Part shown: positions 38,220-47,509 of the stretch, in pieces | Position numbering within the stretch: position 1 is the stretch's first letter | How the letters are laid out: each line of letters opens with the position of its first letter | DNA from: Jannaschia pohangensis | GTDB lineage: Bacteria; Pseudomonadota; Alphaproteobacteria; Rhodobacterales; Rhodobacteraceae | DNA: 64,000 bases | Direction of reading: 5' to 3' | Assembly: GCF_900113875.1 (NCBI RefSeq) | Contig: NZ_FORA01000001.1 | Coordinates: 310,001 to 374,000, forward strand | The notes under the pieces: model-generated | Database searches by the model: none | Told to the model about the DNA's origin: nothing | What the model saw: the letters and a program-made list of their open reading frames with translations, nothing else | Translations under genes and position numbers: made by a program

Positions 38220-39569
38220 TTACTGCGCGGGCCAGCTGGACTGGATTTCGGCGGCGACTTCGGCGGCGTCCTTGCCGCCGGCATAGTCGACCATACCGGT
38301 CCAGAAGGTGCCTGCGCCGACGGCGCCGGGCATCAGGTCCGACGCGTCAAAGCGGAAGGTCGTCGCATCCAGAAGGATCTGACCCTGCTTCTTGAGCGTG
38401 TCGTTGGCATACATGTCGGTGTTCACGCTCTTGAAGGGCGTCAGGAAGCCGGACTGCGCCATCCACAGCTCGTGGGCGATCGGCGTCTTCAGGAATTCGA
38501 GGAATGCGCGCGCGCCCTCGCCTTCCTTGGTGATGAATGCGAGCGTGCCCGCACCCAGGACCGGGTTGCCCAGATCCTTGCCTGCATAGGACGGCATGTA
38601 GAAGAAGTCGGCATCCACGCCCAGTTCCGTGCCTTCCGGGAAGAAGGTCGGGATGAAGCTCGCCTGGTGGTGCATGTAGCACTGCGGCGGGCTTTCAAAC
38701 AGGCCCTTGGGGCTGTCGCGGAAGTCGGTCGAGGCGACGGCACCGGCGCCGCCGGCGACGAAGGCGTCGTTGCGGGCGAAATAGCCGAATTCTTCGATCG
38801 CGCCGATGACCGCCGGGTCGTCGAACGGGATGTCGTTGCTCACCCAGGCGTCATAAACCTCGGGGGGCTGCGTGCGCAGCATCATGTCCTCGACCCAGTC
38901 GGTCGCGGGCCAGCCGGTCGCACCACCCGAACCCAGACCGATGCACCAGGGCGTGCCGCCGTCTGCCGCGATCTGTTCGGTCAAGGCCTTGAGGTCCTCC
39001 ATGGAGGTCGGCACTTCGTAACCAGCATCCTCGAAGTTCTCGGGGACGTACCAGACCAGCGATTTGACGTCGATCTTGTAGGGGAAGGCATAGAGGCGAT
39101 CTTCGCCGTCGGGGCCGGCGTAGGTGCCCAGGCTGACCCAACTGTCGCCCGCAGCATAGTTTTCCTGAAGCCAGGCTTCGGTCTCTTCGCCCAGGGGCTC
39201 GATGAAACCACGGCTGGCCAGCGTGCCGATCAGGCCGGGCTGCGGCAGGATCGCGACGTCGGGCGGGCTGCCCGCTTCGGTGTCGATGACGATCTGCTGC
39301 TCGTAGTTCTCGGACGACGAATACTCGACATTGGCGCCGGTCGCGTCTTCGAAATAGGCGATGATGTTCTCGACAAGCGCCTGGTCGTCACCGCGCCAGG
39401 GGCCGAAGACGTTGACCGTCTGGCCCGACAGGTCGGTGGCGGCGGCGAATGCCTCGAGGCTGCCCCAGTTGAAGTCGCCCTCGCCCGGCGTGAAGGCCAG
39501 ATGCCCGTCCGCCATCGCGACGCCAGTGGACAGCACGGCGATGGCCATGCCGGTGAGAAGTTTAGTCAT
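38220..39569 (-). CDS. aglE: Alpha-glucoside periplasmic binding protein AglE
   Basis: The 449-residue solute-binding protein starts with a signal peptide (MTKLLTGMAIAVLSTGVAMA then DG). The mature part follows the extracellular solute-binding family 1 plan (VNVFGPWRGDDQALVENIIAYFEDATG, ASRGFIEPLGEE). It captures alpha-glucosides for AglFGK. ATG 39569 has GGGAGGAAC upstream; the longer frame from 39635 lacks a signal peptide. First gene of aglEFGAK. Confidence 0.92.
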   Translation of the reverse strand: MTKLLTGMAIAVLSTGVAMADGHLAFTPGEGDFNWGSLEAFAAATDLSGQTVNVFGPWRGDDQALVENIIAYFEDATGANVEYSSSENYEQQIVIDTEAGSPPDVAILPQPGLIGTLASRGFIEPLGEETEAWLQENYAAGDSWVSLGTYAGPDGEDRLYAFPYKIDVKSLVWYVPENFEDAGYEVPTSMEDLKALTEQIAADGGTPWCIGLGSGGATGWPATDWVEDMMLRTQPPEVYDAWVSNDIPFDDPAVIGAIEEFGYFARNDAFVAGGAGAVASTDFRDSPKGLFESPPQCYMHHQASFIPTFFPEGTELGVDADFFYMPSYAGKDLGNPVLGAGTLAFITKEGEGARAFLEFLKTPIAHELWMAQSGFLTPFKSVNTDMYANDTLKKQGQILLDATTFRFDASDLMPGAVGAGTFWTGMVDYAGGKDAAEVAAEIQSSWPAQ

Positions 39570-39611
39570 TGTTCCTCCCTGCGGGTGACCCCGCGAATTG
39601 CTGCATCGCGG

Positions 39612-39640
39612 CATATTTTGAAACCGCTTTGACAATTCAA
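39612..39640 (-). promoter_or_regulatory. Candidate aglE promoter with LacI-type operator in the spacer
   Basis: On the minus strand TTGAAT (39640-39635) and AATATG (39617-39612) are 17 bases apart. The decamer AAAGCGGTTT (plus-strand AAACCGCTTT, 39621-39630) lies inside the spacer. It differs by one base from the perfect palindrome AAACCGGTTT near aglR. A repressor bound there would block polymerase. Confidence 0.5.
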
Positions 39641-39776
39641 GGATGCGCGTTGCATCCCGATCTTGTCAATGGGCTTTTCGGGGCGGAACCTGTTGCAATG
39701 CGCAATTTTGGAGTTGCCAGTCGTCGTGCTTTCGGGGCACCCCAATAGGGCGCCCGGCAAATTGCGGCGCGAATCT

Positions 39777-39786
39777 AAACCGGTTT
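39777..39786. promoter_or_regulatory. LacI-type operator upstream of aglR
   Basis: AAACCGGTTT is a perfect ten-base palindrome with the central CG typical of LacI-family sites. It ends 15 bases before the aglR GTG start, suggesting autorepression. Its centre lies 156 bases from the related site in the aglE promoter, which would allow looping. Confidence 0.55.
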
Positions 39787-39801
39787 GGTAGGTGGTCCGG
39801 C

Positions 39802-40827
39802 GTGAACCTCAAGGAATTCTCGGATATTCTGGGCCTGTCGCCCACGACGGTCAGCCGTGCACTCGGCGGGTATCCGGAAGTCAAGGAATCCACCCGCCGT
39901 CGCGTTCACGAAGCGGCGCGCACCCATGGCTATCGCCCCAACCGGCGCGCGGCCTCCCTCGCCACCGGGCGCGCCATGGCCATCGGCCACGTCATCCCCA
40001 CGGCCTTCAACCATGAGATGGTAAACCCGATCTTTGCCGACTTCATCGCAGGCGCGGGCGACGTCTACGCCCGCAACGGATACGACATGGTCCTGTCAGT
40101 CGTGCCGGACGGGGACGAGGCGCGCGCCTATCGCAATCTGGCGGACGCAGGGTCGGTCGACGGGCTGATCGTTCATGGCCCGCGCACCGACGACCCCAGG
40201 ATCGCCATGCTGGAGGCGAACGCCCTGCCCTATGTCGTGCATGGCCGCGCGCCCATCGACACCATCGCCTACAGCTATGTCGACATCGACAACCTGCGGG
40301 CGTTCCGGCGGGCGACGGACCTCCTGCTGGATCTGGGCCACCGGCGGATCGCCCTTCTGAACGGGCTTGAGACGATGGACTTCGCCCGGCGCAGGCGCGA
40401 CGGCGTGGTTCAGGCCCTGACGGCGCGTGGCCTGTCCTTGCAACCGCATCTGCACACCACGTCCGAGATGACGGAACACATGGGCCACGAAGGCGCGCTG
40501 CGGATGCTTCGGGGGGACGGGCCGCCGACCGCCTTCGTGGTCTCGTCGCACATCATGGCCATCGGGGTGCGCCGAGCCATCGGGGACGCCGGTCTGACCA
40601 TGGGGCGCGATGTATCGGTGGTGATCCATGACGACATGCTCAGCTATCTGGCCAACGGCTCTACGGTCCCGGTGTTCACGGCGACCCGTTCGTCCGTGCG
40701 CGCCGCGGGACGACGCTGCGCCGAGGTGCTGATGGAGCGGATCAACGACAATTCCACCCCGCCCGTGCAGGAGGTCTGGGAATGCGACCTCGTGCTCGGT
40801 GCCTCGACCGGACCGGCCCCGCAATGA
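39802..40827 (+). CDS. aglR: LacI-family repressor AglR of the alpha-glucoside genes
   Basis: A 341-residue LacI/GalR regulator. The N-terminal helix-turn-helix (LKEFSDILGLSPTTVSRALGGYPEVKESTRRRV) is followed by a hinge (YRPNRRAASLATGR) and a periplasmic-binding-like sensor domain. It starts at GTG 39802 (VNLKEFSDI). It is divergent from aglE and overlaps the beta-glucosidase gene by four bases. Target and name are inferred from position and the two operators. Confidence 0.88.
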   Translation: MNLKEFSDILGLSPTTVSRALGGYPEVKESTRRRVHEAARTHGYRPNRRAASLATGRAMAIGHVIPTAFNHEMVNPIFADFIAGAGDVYARNGYDMVLSVVPDGDEARAYRNLADAGSVDGLIVHGPRTDDPRIAMLEANALPYVVHGRAPIDTIAYSYVDIDNLRAFRRATDLLLDLGHRRIALLNGLETMDFARRRRDGVVQALTARGLSLQPHLHTTSEMTEHMGHEGALRMLRGDGPPTAFVVSSHIMAIGVRRAIGDAGLTMGRDVSVVIHDDMLSYLANGSTVPVFTATRSSVRAAGRRCAEVLMERINDNSTPPVQEVWECDLVLGASTGPAPQ

Positions 40828-42143
40828 TCGACTTCCAGTTCTCGCGCAGCGACTTCCCCGAGGGGTTCCTGTTTTCGGCGGCAACATCGGCCTATCAGAT
40901 CGAGGGCCATGCCTTCGGCGGCGCCGGCCGGACCCATTGGGACAGCTTCGCCGAGACACCAGGCAAAGTCGACCGGGGCGAAACCGGCGCCATCGCCTGC
41001 GACCATTTCCACCGGTGGAAGGAAGACCTCGACCTGATCCGGGACGCCGGGCTCGACGCCTATCGCTTCTCGACCTCCTGGGCCCGGGTGATGCCGGACG
41101 GTGTGAACATCAACCCCGAAGGCCTTGATTTTTATGATCGGCTTGTGGACGGAATGCTGGCCCGTGGCATTCGCCCCATGGCCACCCTCTATCATTGGGA
41201 GCTGCCGGAGGTCTTGGGCAATGCGGGTGGCTGGACGATCCGCGACATCCCCGAGCGGTTCGCGGATTTCGCCGCCGTGATCGCGGAGCGCCTCGGCGAC
41301 AGGCTCCATTCCGTAGCCCCCGTGAACGAGCCGTTCTGCGTCTCCTGGCTCAGCCATCACGAGGGGTATCATGCGCCCGGCCTGACGGGCCTCGGGCCCG
41401 CAGCCAAGTCGATGCACCACGTCGGGCTGGCCCATGGCCTCGCCGTTCAGGCCCTGCGCGCGCAGGGTGTCGGTAACGTCGGCGCGGCCTGCAACTTCGA
41501 ATACGCCCTGCCCGCGACCGACAGCGTCGAAGATCGCGCGACGGCGACGATCTATGACGGCATCTATAATCGCTGGTTCCCCGGCGCGATGATCCGGGGG
41601 GAATACCCGCAGGATGTGCTCGACGGTTTGGCCGAACACATGCCTGACAACTGGCAGGATGACATGAAGATCATCTCGCAACCGCTTGATTGGTTTGGGG
41701 TCAATTACTACACCTGCCAGCGGATACGTGCCACCGGCGCGGCTTGGCCCGGTGTCGGGTCCGTGCCCGGCCCGCTGCCCAAGACGGACATGGGGTGGGA
41801 AATCTGCCCCGAGGGTCTGGCGTGGCTGGTGACGCGGCTGGCACGTGACATCACAGGGGACCTGCCGCTTTTCATTACCGAGAATGGCCTGGCGAACCCC
41901 GACACGCCCTTGCGACCCGACGCCGAACGCGTCGCCTATCTGGATGCGCACCTTGCCGTGGCCTGCGACCTGATCGAGAGCGGGGTGCCCCTGACCGGCT
42001 ATACCTTCTGGTCGCTGCTCGACAATTACGAGTGGACGCTCGGCTATGCCAAGCGGTTCGGCCTGGTCCACGTCGATTTCGAGACGCAGACGCGCACCCC
42101 CAAAGCCAGCTACCACGCGCTTGCGCGTGCGTTGGCCCGTTGA
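40824..42143 (+). CDS. Beta-glucosidase (GH1)
   Basis: The 439-residue glycosidase has the GH1 signatures FLFSAATSAYQIEG, RFSTSWARVMPDG, VNEPFC (acid/base Glu) and FITENGL (nucleophile Glu), with the C-terminal YTFWSLLDNYEWTLGYAKRFGLVHVDF. No signal peptide, so it acts on imported or phosphoryl-free glucosides in the cytosol. ATG 40824 overlaps the aglR stop (ATGA). Glucose produced would go to the glucokinase encoded next. Confidence 0.92.
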   Translation: MIDFQFSRSDFPEGFLFSAATSAYQIEGHAFGGAGRTHWDSFAETPGKVDRGETGAIACDHFHRWKEDLDLIRDAGLDAYRFSTSWARVMPDGVNINPEGLDFYDRLVDGMLARGIRPMATLYHWELPEVLGNAGGWTIRDIPERFADFAAVIAERLGDRLHSVAPVNEPFCVSWLSHHEGYHAPGLTGLGPAAKSMHHVGLAHGLAVQALRAQGVGNVGAACNFEYALPATDSVEDRATATIYDGIYNRWFPGAMIRGEYPQDVLDGLAEHMPDNWQDDMKIISQPLDWFGVNYYTCQRIRATGAAWPGVGSVPGPLPKTDMGWEICPEGLAWLVTRLARDITGDLPLFITENGLANPDTPLRPDAERVAYLDAHLAVACDLIESGVPLTGYTFWSLLDNYEWTLGYAKRFGLVHVDFETQTRTPKASYHALARALAR

Positions 42144-42158
42144 TACGGCGGCCCCATC

Positions 42159-43115
42159 ATGACTGAACCGCTCTTCCTTGTGGCCGATGTCGGCGGCACC
42201 AATACGCGGGTGGCGCTGGCCCATGGCCGGACCGTCCTGCCCGAGTCGATCCGTCGCTATGCCAATCGCGATTTCGCCAATCTTGCGCCCGTGCTGCGGC
42301 AGTATCGGTCCGATCAGGGATGCGCGACGCCGCAAGGGGCCTGTGTCGCGATGGCCGGACCGGTCGCAGACGGCCGCGCGGAACTGACGAACCTCGACTG
42401 GTCCATCGATACCCATCGGCTGCTGGAGGCGACGGGGGCCAAGGACGCCGCGATCCTGAACGATCTGCAGGCCCAGGGTCATGCCATCGGCCATCTGAAC
42501 CCGGGCGAGCTCGAGACGATCATCAAGGGCCCTGTCATTCCCGATGCGGCGCGCCTTGTGATCGGCGTCGGGACAGGTTTCAACGCCGCGCCCGTCCACG
42601 ACACGCCCTCCGGTCGCTTCGTGCCGCCTTGCGAGGCGGGCCATGCCAACCTTCCCATCCGGACCGAGGACGAACTGCGTCTGTGCACCTTTGTGTCGAC
42701 CGCTCACGGCTTTCCCGCAGTCGAAGATGTCCTGTCTGGCCGCGGGCTGGAACAGGTCTATCGCTGGCTGTCGTCCGAAGCGGGCGCGACCGAGGAATTC
42801 CGCGCCGCCGACATCATGGCGCGGCTGGGCAAGGATCCGCGCGCCGATGCCGCCGTGGCACAGTTCATTCGAATCATGGGCACGGTGGCGGGCAATCTGG
42901 CGCTGATCCATCTGCCCTTCGGCGGAGTCTTTCTCGTGGGCGGTGTGGCGCGGGCGATGGCGCCGCATCTGGCCGCCAAGGGCTTTGCCGACGCCTTCCG
43001 CGACAAGGGGCGTTTTGCCGGTTTCATGCATAATTTCCCGGTGACGCTGGTCACCGATGACTTTGCTGCCCTGACCGGTTGTGCTGCCCATCTGAGCGAA
43101 CGCGCGCACCGTTAA
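42159..43115 (+). CDS. glk: Glucokinase
   Basis: The 318-residue kinase phosphorylates glucose with ATP. It shows the Glk phosphate loop LVADVGGTNTRVALA, AMAGPVADGRAELTNLDW, NDLQAQGHAIG with the catalytic Asp, and GTGFNAAPV near the sugar site, matching the bacterial Glk family rather than ROK proteins. It lies 15 bases after the beta-glucosidase gene and completes the path from glucoside to glucose 6-phosphate. Confidence 0.92.
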   Translation: MTEPLFLVADVGGTNTRVALAHGRTVLPESIRRYANRDFANLAPVLRQYRSDQGCATPQGACVAMAGPVADGRAELTNLDWSIDTHRLLEATGAKDAAILNDLQAQGHAIGHLNPGELETIIKGPVIPDAARLVIGVGTGFNAAPVHDTPSGRFVPPCEAGHANLPIRTEDELRLCTFVSTAHGFPAVEDVLSGRGLEQVYRWLSSEAGATEEFRAADIMARLGKDPRADAAVAQFIRIMGTVAGNLALIHLPFGGVFLVGGVARAMAPHLAAKGFADAFRDKGRFAGFMHNFPVTLVTDDFAALTGCAAHLSERAHR

Positions 43116-43220
43116 GCAAATTCTGACCTTCGGATGTTGAGGTAACCCTTTTTTAGGGACCTGCGGTCTAGGCATGCCCTCACCACAGCGTGAGGCGTGC
43201 AACATGAGGCTCTGCAGGAT

Positions 43221-43514
43221 ATGACCGACAAACCCGAGGACGCCGTTATCGTGCTTCCCAAACGCCTGGAAATGACGACGGCGAATGCCCTGCGCGACGA
43301 AGTGTTGGCGATCGAAGGCGATCTTGTTCTCGACGCCTCCGGTGTCACCGTCGTGACCACACCCGGTGTTCAGGTGCTGATGGCGATCCGCGATCATCAG
43401 GCCCTTCGCGGTCGGCATGTCCGCGTCGACCGTCCCACCGGGGATTTCATGTCTTGTATCGCCATACTAGGCGCGCCGCTCAGCCGGCTTCAAACCGAAG
43501 GGGTGACCGCATGA
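43221..43514 (+). CDS. STAS-domain protein of the chemotaxis operon
   Basis: This 97-residue protein is a single STAS domain (VLPKRLEMTTANALRDEV, then LDASGVTVVTTPGVQVL). The Ser usually phosphorylated in anti-sigma antagonists is replaced by Thr in this TTPG loop. Similar STAS genes open alphaproteobacterial che operons, where their role is poorly known. ATG 43221 is preferred; GTG 43197 is in frame and possible. It overlaps cheY1 by four bases. Confidence 0.75.
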   Translation: MTDKPEDAVIVLPKRLEMTTANALRDEVLAIEGDLVLDASGVTVVTTPGVQVLMAIRDHQALRGRHVRVDRPTGDFMSCIAILGAPLSRLQTEGVTA

Positions 43515-43882
43515 GAGTTCTTGCCATCGACGACAGTCGCACGATCCGCGACATGGTTCGCCTGACGCTCGAGCGTGAGGGGATTGAAACCGCCGTCGCC
43601 GAAGACGGAATCCACGGGATCGAGGTTCTCGACAGTCTCGATCCTCGGCCGGACGCCATCCTGACAGATGTGAACATGCCCCGCCTGGACGGGTTCGGCT
43701 TCATCAACCGCGTCCGGGAACGGTCGGAATACGCCGGTATCCCGATTCTGGTTCTGACGACCGAAAGCGCGCGGGAGCTCAAGCTCAAGGCCCGCGCCGC
43801 CGGGGCGACCGGCTGGATCGTGAAACCCTTTGATCCGGCCCGATTGGTCGGTGCCCTTCGCACGGTGACGGGGCTGACCTGA
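43511..43882 (+). CDS. cheY: CheY-type response regulator (first copy)
   Basis: The 123-residue receiver has the acidic pair (Asp7, Asp8), phosphoryl Asp53 (LTDVNMPRLDG), Thr near residue 83 (LTTES) and Lys in IVKPFDP. Being single-domain, it should bind the flagellar switch or act as a phosphate sink. Start ATG 43511 overlaps the STAS gene (ATGA); its end overlaps cheA (TGATG). Confidence 0.9.
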   Translation: MRVLAIDDSRTIRDMVRLTLEREGIETAVAEDGIHGIEVLDSLDPRPDAILTDVNMPRLDGFGFINRVRERSEYAGIPILVLTTESARELKLKARAAGATGWIVKPFDPARLVGALRTVTGLT

Positions 43883-46116
43883 TGGATCCGATGGACGCAA
43901 TCCGGGCGACATTCTTCGAGGAATGTGCCGAACTACTGGAAAGCCTGGAGGGCGGCTTGCTCGCCCTCCAGTCCGGAACGCAAACGCCCGATACGGTCGA
44001 TGCCGTGTTCCGCGCCGTCCATTCGATCAAGGGGGGTGCAGGTGCCTTCAACCTGTCGACGCTTGTGGCCTATGCCCATGAATTCGAGACGACGCTCGAC
44101 GCCTTGCGGTCCGGACGGCTGACGGCTTCGGCCGAGGTTGTCGGAACCCTTCTGCGCGCCTCTGATGTTCTTGGCGATCTGGTGAACTCGGCTTGCCTGG
44201 GTGAAGACGTCGATGTCCCCGACACTTCGGAACTCAAGGCGGTTGCGGGTTCGGCCGAGGCAACTCCCGGCAAGGAAGACGACTCCGACTTCAATCCGGT
44301 GATGCTCAATTTCGGGCTCGACCCCATCCCCGATGACGACATCGACCTTGCACCGACGCCGATCGAGATCGAGACCGTCCCGGTTTCGACGAGCACAGCG
44401 GCTCCGCACTCTGCGGTCGGTAAGCGCATCTGGCGCGTCACATTCGAGCCCCTGCCCGAACTGTTGGTCAGCGGGAACGAGCCATTGTTTCTGTTCCGCG
44501 CCCTCGAAGTTCTGGGGCGAATGTCGGTCGAGGCGCTGGACAGTGATCTTGCCTCTCTGTCCGACATGGATGTTTCGGTGCCCCGGCTTCGCTGGTCGAT
44601 CCGGCTGGAACCGACCGCCACCGATCTGACGGAAACGGAAATCGAGAGTGTTTTCGAATTTGCGGACGACATCTGCGTTCTGACCATTTCCCAGATCAAG
44701 GACGAGGACGAGAACGCTCCCTCGCCTCAGGCCGAGGCTGTCCCCGGTCAGGTGTCGCCAGCGGTTGTCGAACCTCCCAAGATGACCATCAAGGAAACCG
44801 CGGACACCGCCCCGCCCCCCGCCGCGCCGAAGCCGGACGTGTCGGTACAGCCGACCCCGATCGGCACGGCCGCCCCACAGGCACAGACGTCCGCCCCCGC
44901 GACGATCCGTGTTGATCTGAACCGTGTCGACCGCCTTGTGAACCTGGTTGGCGAACTGGTGATCAGCCAGTCGATGCTCGCCCAGGGCATGACCCGTGCG
45001 GGACTCGATCAGCATTCCGAAGCCGTTGCGACGCTTGACGAGCTTCAGCAGTTGACGCGCGACATGCAGGACAGCGTGATGTCCATTCGGGCGCAACCGG
45101 TCAAATCCCTCTTTCAGCGCATGACCCGCATCGTTCGCGAAGCCGGGCAGGCCACCGGCAAAGACGTTCGTCTGGTCACCGAAGGCGAAGGGACTGAAAT
45201 CGACAAGACGGTCGTGGAGCGGCTGGCCGATCCCTTGACCCACATGATCCGCAATTCGATCGATCACGGGCTCGAAGCTCCGGATGAGCGCAACGCAGCC
45301 GGTAAATCGCCTGGCGGTGTCGTGCGGCTTTCGGCACGCCAACAATCCGACCGGGTCGTGATCGAAGTGTCCGACGATGGTCGCGGGATCAATCGCGCAA
45401 AGGTTCTCGAGCGTGCCATCGCGCGCGGTCTCGTTCCCGAAGGCAAGACGCTCGACACAACAGAGATTGATCGCCTTCTGTTCCTGCCCGGATTTTCGAC
45501 GGCGCAGACCGTGTCCGCTCTCTCCGGGCGGGGCGTAGGCATGGATGTCGTGCAACGCGCGATCCGGGACCTGAATGGGACGATCGCCATTTCTTCGGTC
45601 GAAGGAAAGGGGACGTCCATTTCCATCAGCTTGCCGCTGACCCTGGCGATCCTTGACGGAATGATCGTCCGAAGCAGTCGTCAGCGCATGGTCATCCCGC
45701 TTTCGGCGATCGTTGAGACACAGACCTACGCAGCCGCCCGGATCGAGACACTCGGTCCGAATCAGTCAGTCGTCCGTTTGCACGAGCGGTTTGTCCCCAT
45801 CGTCGACCTCGCAGGAAGCATGGGCTTCGCCCGCCAACCGACGGATGACCTGGTCGAGGACGACACCGCCCTGCTGTTCGTACAGCCCGATGAAAGTGGC
45901 ACGTTCGCCTTGCGGGTCGACGCGATCGAGGCGCAGCGGCAGGTGGTCATCAAGGGATTGGGCGAGAACTTCGGGCATATCCCCTGCGTCTCTGCCGCCA
46001 CGATCCTCGGGGATGGCCAGGTGGCCTTGATCGTCGACCCGGGCGGCATCGCCGAAATGGCCGGTCTCAACCGCCAGAACCCAACACTTCAGACACCGGA
46101 GCTTGCTGTCCAATGA
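43882..46116 (+). CDS. cheA: Chemotaxis sensor kinase CheA
   Basis: The 744-residue kinase contains an Hpt domain (phosphorylated His47 in HSIKGGAGAF), a variable response-regulator-binding middle (about 170-275), a Pro/Ala linker, dimerisation helices (VDLNRVDRLVNLVGELVISQSML), an ATPase with NSIDHGLEAPDERNAAGKSPGG and DDGRGINRAKV, and a C-terminal CheW-like domain (LPLTLAILDGMIV). It phosphorylates the CheY proteins encoded around it. It is coupled to cheY1 and cheW by overlapping codons. Confidence 0.95.
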   Translation: MDPMDAIRATFFEECAELLESLEGGLLALQSGTQTPDTVDAVFRAVHSIKGGAGAFNLSTLVAYAHEFETTLDALRSGRLTASAEVVGTLLRASDVLGDLVNSACLGEDVDVPDTSELKAVAGSAEATPGKEDDSDFNPVMLNFGLDPIPDDDIDLAPTPIEIETVPVSTSTAAPHSAVGKRIWRVTFEPLPELLVSGNEPLFLFRALEVLGRMSVEALDSDLASLSDMDVSVPRLRWSIRLEPTATDLTETEIESVFEFADDICVLTISQIKDEDENAPSPQAEAVPGQVSPAVVEPPKMTIKETADTAPPPAAPKPDVSVQPTPIGTAAPQAQTSAPATIRVDLNRVDRLVNLVGELVISQSMLAQGMTRAGLDQHSEAVATLDELQQLTRDMQDSVMSIRAQPVKSLFQRMTRIVREAGQATGKDVRLVTEGEGTEIDKTVVERLADPLTHMIRNSIDHGLEAPDERNAAGKSPGGVVRLSARQQSDRVVIEVSDDGRGINRAKVLERAIARGLVPEGKTLDTTEIDRLLFLPGFSTAQTVSALSGRGVGMDVVQRAIRDLNGTIAISSVEGKGTSISISLPLTLAILDGMIVRSSRQRMVIPLSAIVETQTYAAARIETLGPNQSVVRLHERFVPIVDLAGSMGFARQPTDDLVEDDTALLFVQPDESGTFALRVDAIEAQRQVVIKGLGENFGHIPCVSAATILGDGQVALIVDPGGIAEMAGLNRQNPTLQTPELAVQ

Positions 46117-46640
46117 CCCAAATCGAAGCCACAGTTGCGGTTCCCGAAGAAGCGGGCCCCAAACCGGACGCATCTGACGTCACCGGTCAGGACCGGATCG
46201 AACTTCTGACGTTCCGCTGCGGCGGACGGGGCTTTGCGGTCAACATCATGGACGTTCGCGAGATCCGCAGTTGGAGCGAACCGACGCCCCTGCCCCATGC
46301 GCCGCCCTTCATGAAGGGCATGGTGAACCTCCGAGGGTCGGTTTTGCCGGTGATGGACCTTGCGCAGCGCCTTGGCCAGCCACCGACCCAAGACGATCCG
46401 CGCAATGTCATCATCGTCATCCAGAATGGAAATCGGGTTCATGGCCTTCTGGTCGATGCGGTTTCAGACATCGTGCATCCGACAGATGATCAGTTGCAGG
46501 ACGTCCCGCGCGTCAATGCCGAAGACGGCGCCGGGATGGCTGATCGCCTCTTCGTCGTCGATGACAAGATGATCCAGATTCTGTCGACCTCCCGCATTCT
46601 GCCGGAAGTTTCCCGACCATTTTCCGAGGCGATAGCGTGA
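46113..46640 (+). CDS. cheW: Chemotaxis coupling protein CheW
   Basis: A 175-residue CheW domain with an about 25-residue leader. The core shows LLTFRCGGRGFAVNIMDVREIRSW, PPFMKGMVNLRGSVLPVMDLAQRLG and GLLVDAVSDIVHP. It links receptors to CheA. It overlaps both cheA (ATGA) and cheR (GTGA). Confidence 0.94.
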   Translation: MTQIEATVAVPEEAGPKPDASDVTGQDRIELLTFRCGGRGFAVNIMDVREIRSWSEPTPLPHAPPFMKGMVNLRGSVLPVMDLAQRLGQPPTQDDPRNVIIVIQNGNRVHGLLVDAVSDIVHPTDDQLQDVPRVNAEDGAGMADRLFVVDDKMIQILSTSRILPEVSRPFSEAIA

Positions 46641-47509
46641 TCGAACTTTCGTCAAAACAATACGCGGAGCTGGCTGCGCTTGCGGATAGAGAGGCTGGTC
46701 TGTTTCTCCCCGAGACCAAGATTGCTTTCGTTGCTTCCCGCTTGCAACGCCGGTTGCGTGCGACTCGGCTGGATGACTTCGGAAGCTATCTGAAACTCCT
46801 ACATTCGACCTCCCAGGACGGTCAGGCGGAGCGGCGCGCGTTCGTGACGGCCCTGACGACGAATGTCACCCAGTTGTTCAGAGAACCCCATCACTATGAG
46901 CTCCTGGCCACCCACCACGAGCGGCATCAGACCCGCACCTCATCCGGCGGCCGTAAATACCAGGTCTGGTCTGCCGGGTGTTCCAGCGGGGAAGAGGCTC
47001 TGTCGATCGCGGCCCGGTGCTACAACAGTCTCGGCCGCGATTGGAATCGGCAGGTCTCCATTCTGGCCAGCGATGTCGATCAATCTGTCCTGCAGACGGC
47101 GCGGGATCGGCCCGCGAAAGTGGCGGTCGGAGCTCAACTCCTTGCCTATTGCGGTCTGGCCGGTGCGGATGATGCCTCAAAGGATCGAAGGGCAGCGGAG
47201 TTCCATGATTTTCTGACACAAGGAATCGAATTTTGTCAGCACAACTTGCTCCATGAATTGCCGAGAGATGATCGCTTCGATGCAATCTTCTGCCGGAACG
47301 TCACGATCTATTTCAGCAGGGCAGCGCAGGACCATGTCCATCGGCTGTTGTGCAATCGCCTTCTGGACGGCGGCCTTCTGGCTCTCGGGCATTCCGAGCG
47401 CTTGACTGGCCATGACGAGACGATGATCCAGGTCGGTCGTACCGCCTATATCCGAAATCGCGCCTCCGATATTTCGGCGTTCAAGAAAGACAGACTGCAA
47501 TGCCACTGA
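46637..47509 (+). CDS. cheR: Chemoreceptor methyltransferase CheR
   Basis: The 290-residue enzyme methylates receptor glutamates using S-adenosylmethionine. The N-terminal helical part binds receptors; the Rossmann part shows VWSAGCSSGEEALSIAA, DVDQSVLQTAR and AIFCRNVTIYF. GTG 46637 overlaps the cheW stop. The partner methylesterase CheB, normally encoded next, is absent here. The gene overlaps cheY2 by ten bases. Confidence 0.93.
   Translation: MIELSSKQYAELAALADREAGLFLPETKIAFVASRLQRRLRATRLDDFGSYLKLLHSTSQDGQAERRAFVTALTTNVTQLFREPHHYELLATHHERHQTRTSSGGRKYQVWSAGCSSGEEALSIAARCYNSLGRDWNRQVSILASDVDQSVLQTARDRPAKVAVGAQLLAYCGLAGADDASKDRRAAEFHDFLTQGIEFCQHNLLHELPRDDRFDAIFCRNVTIYFSRAAQDHVHRLLCNRLLDGGLLALGHSERLTGHDETMIQVGRTAYIRNRASDISAFKKDRLQCH

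Noticed and set aside
39631-39642. TTGACAATTCAA resembling an FNR site
   Set aside because: The half sites are four, not six, bases apart, so it does not fit the FNR core; it is part of the agl promoter region.
40644-43418. A 924-codon open frame on the minus strand
   Set aside because: It lies opposite the aglR end, the beta-glucosidase and glk genes, which have clear enzyme motifs. Its sequence is Arg/Gly/Pro/His-rich and without family resemblance, as expected of antisense frames in GC-rich DNA.
43933-45555. A 540-codon open frame on the minus strand
   Set aside because: Antisense to cheA; composition is typical of a shadow frame.
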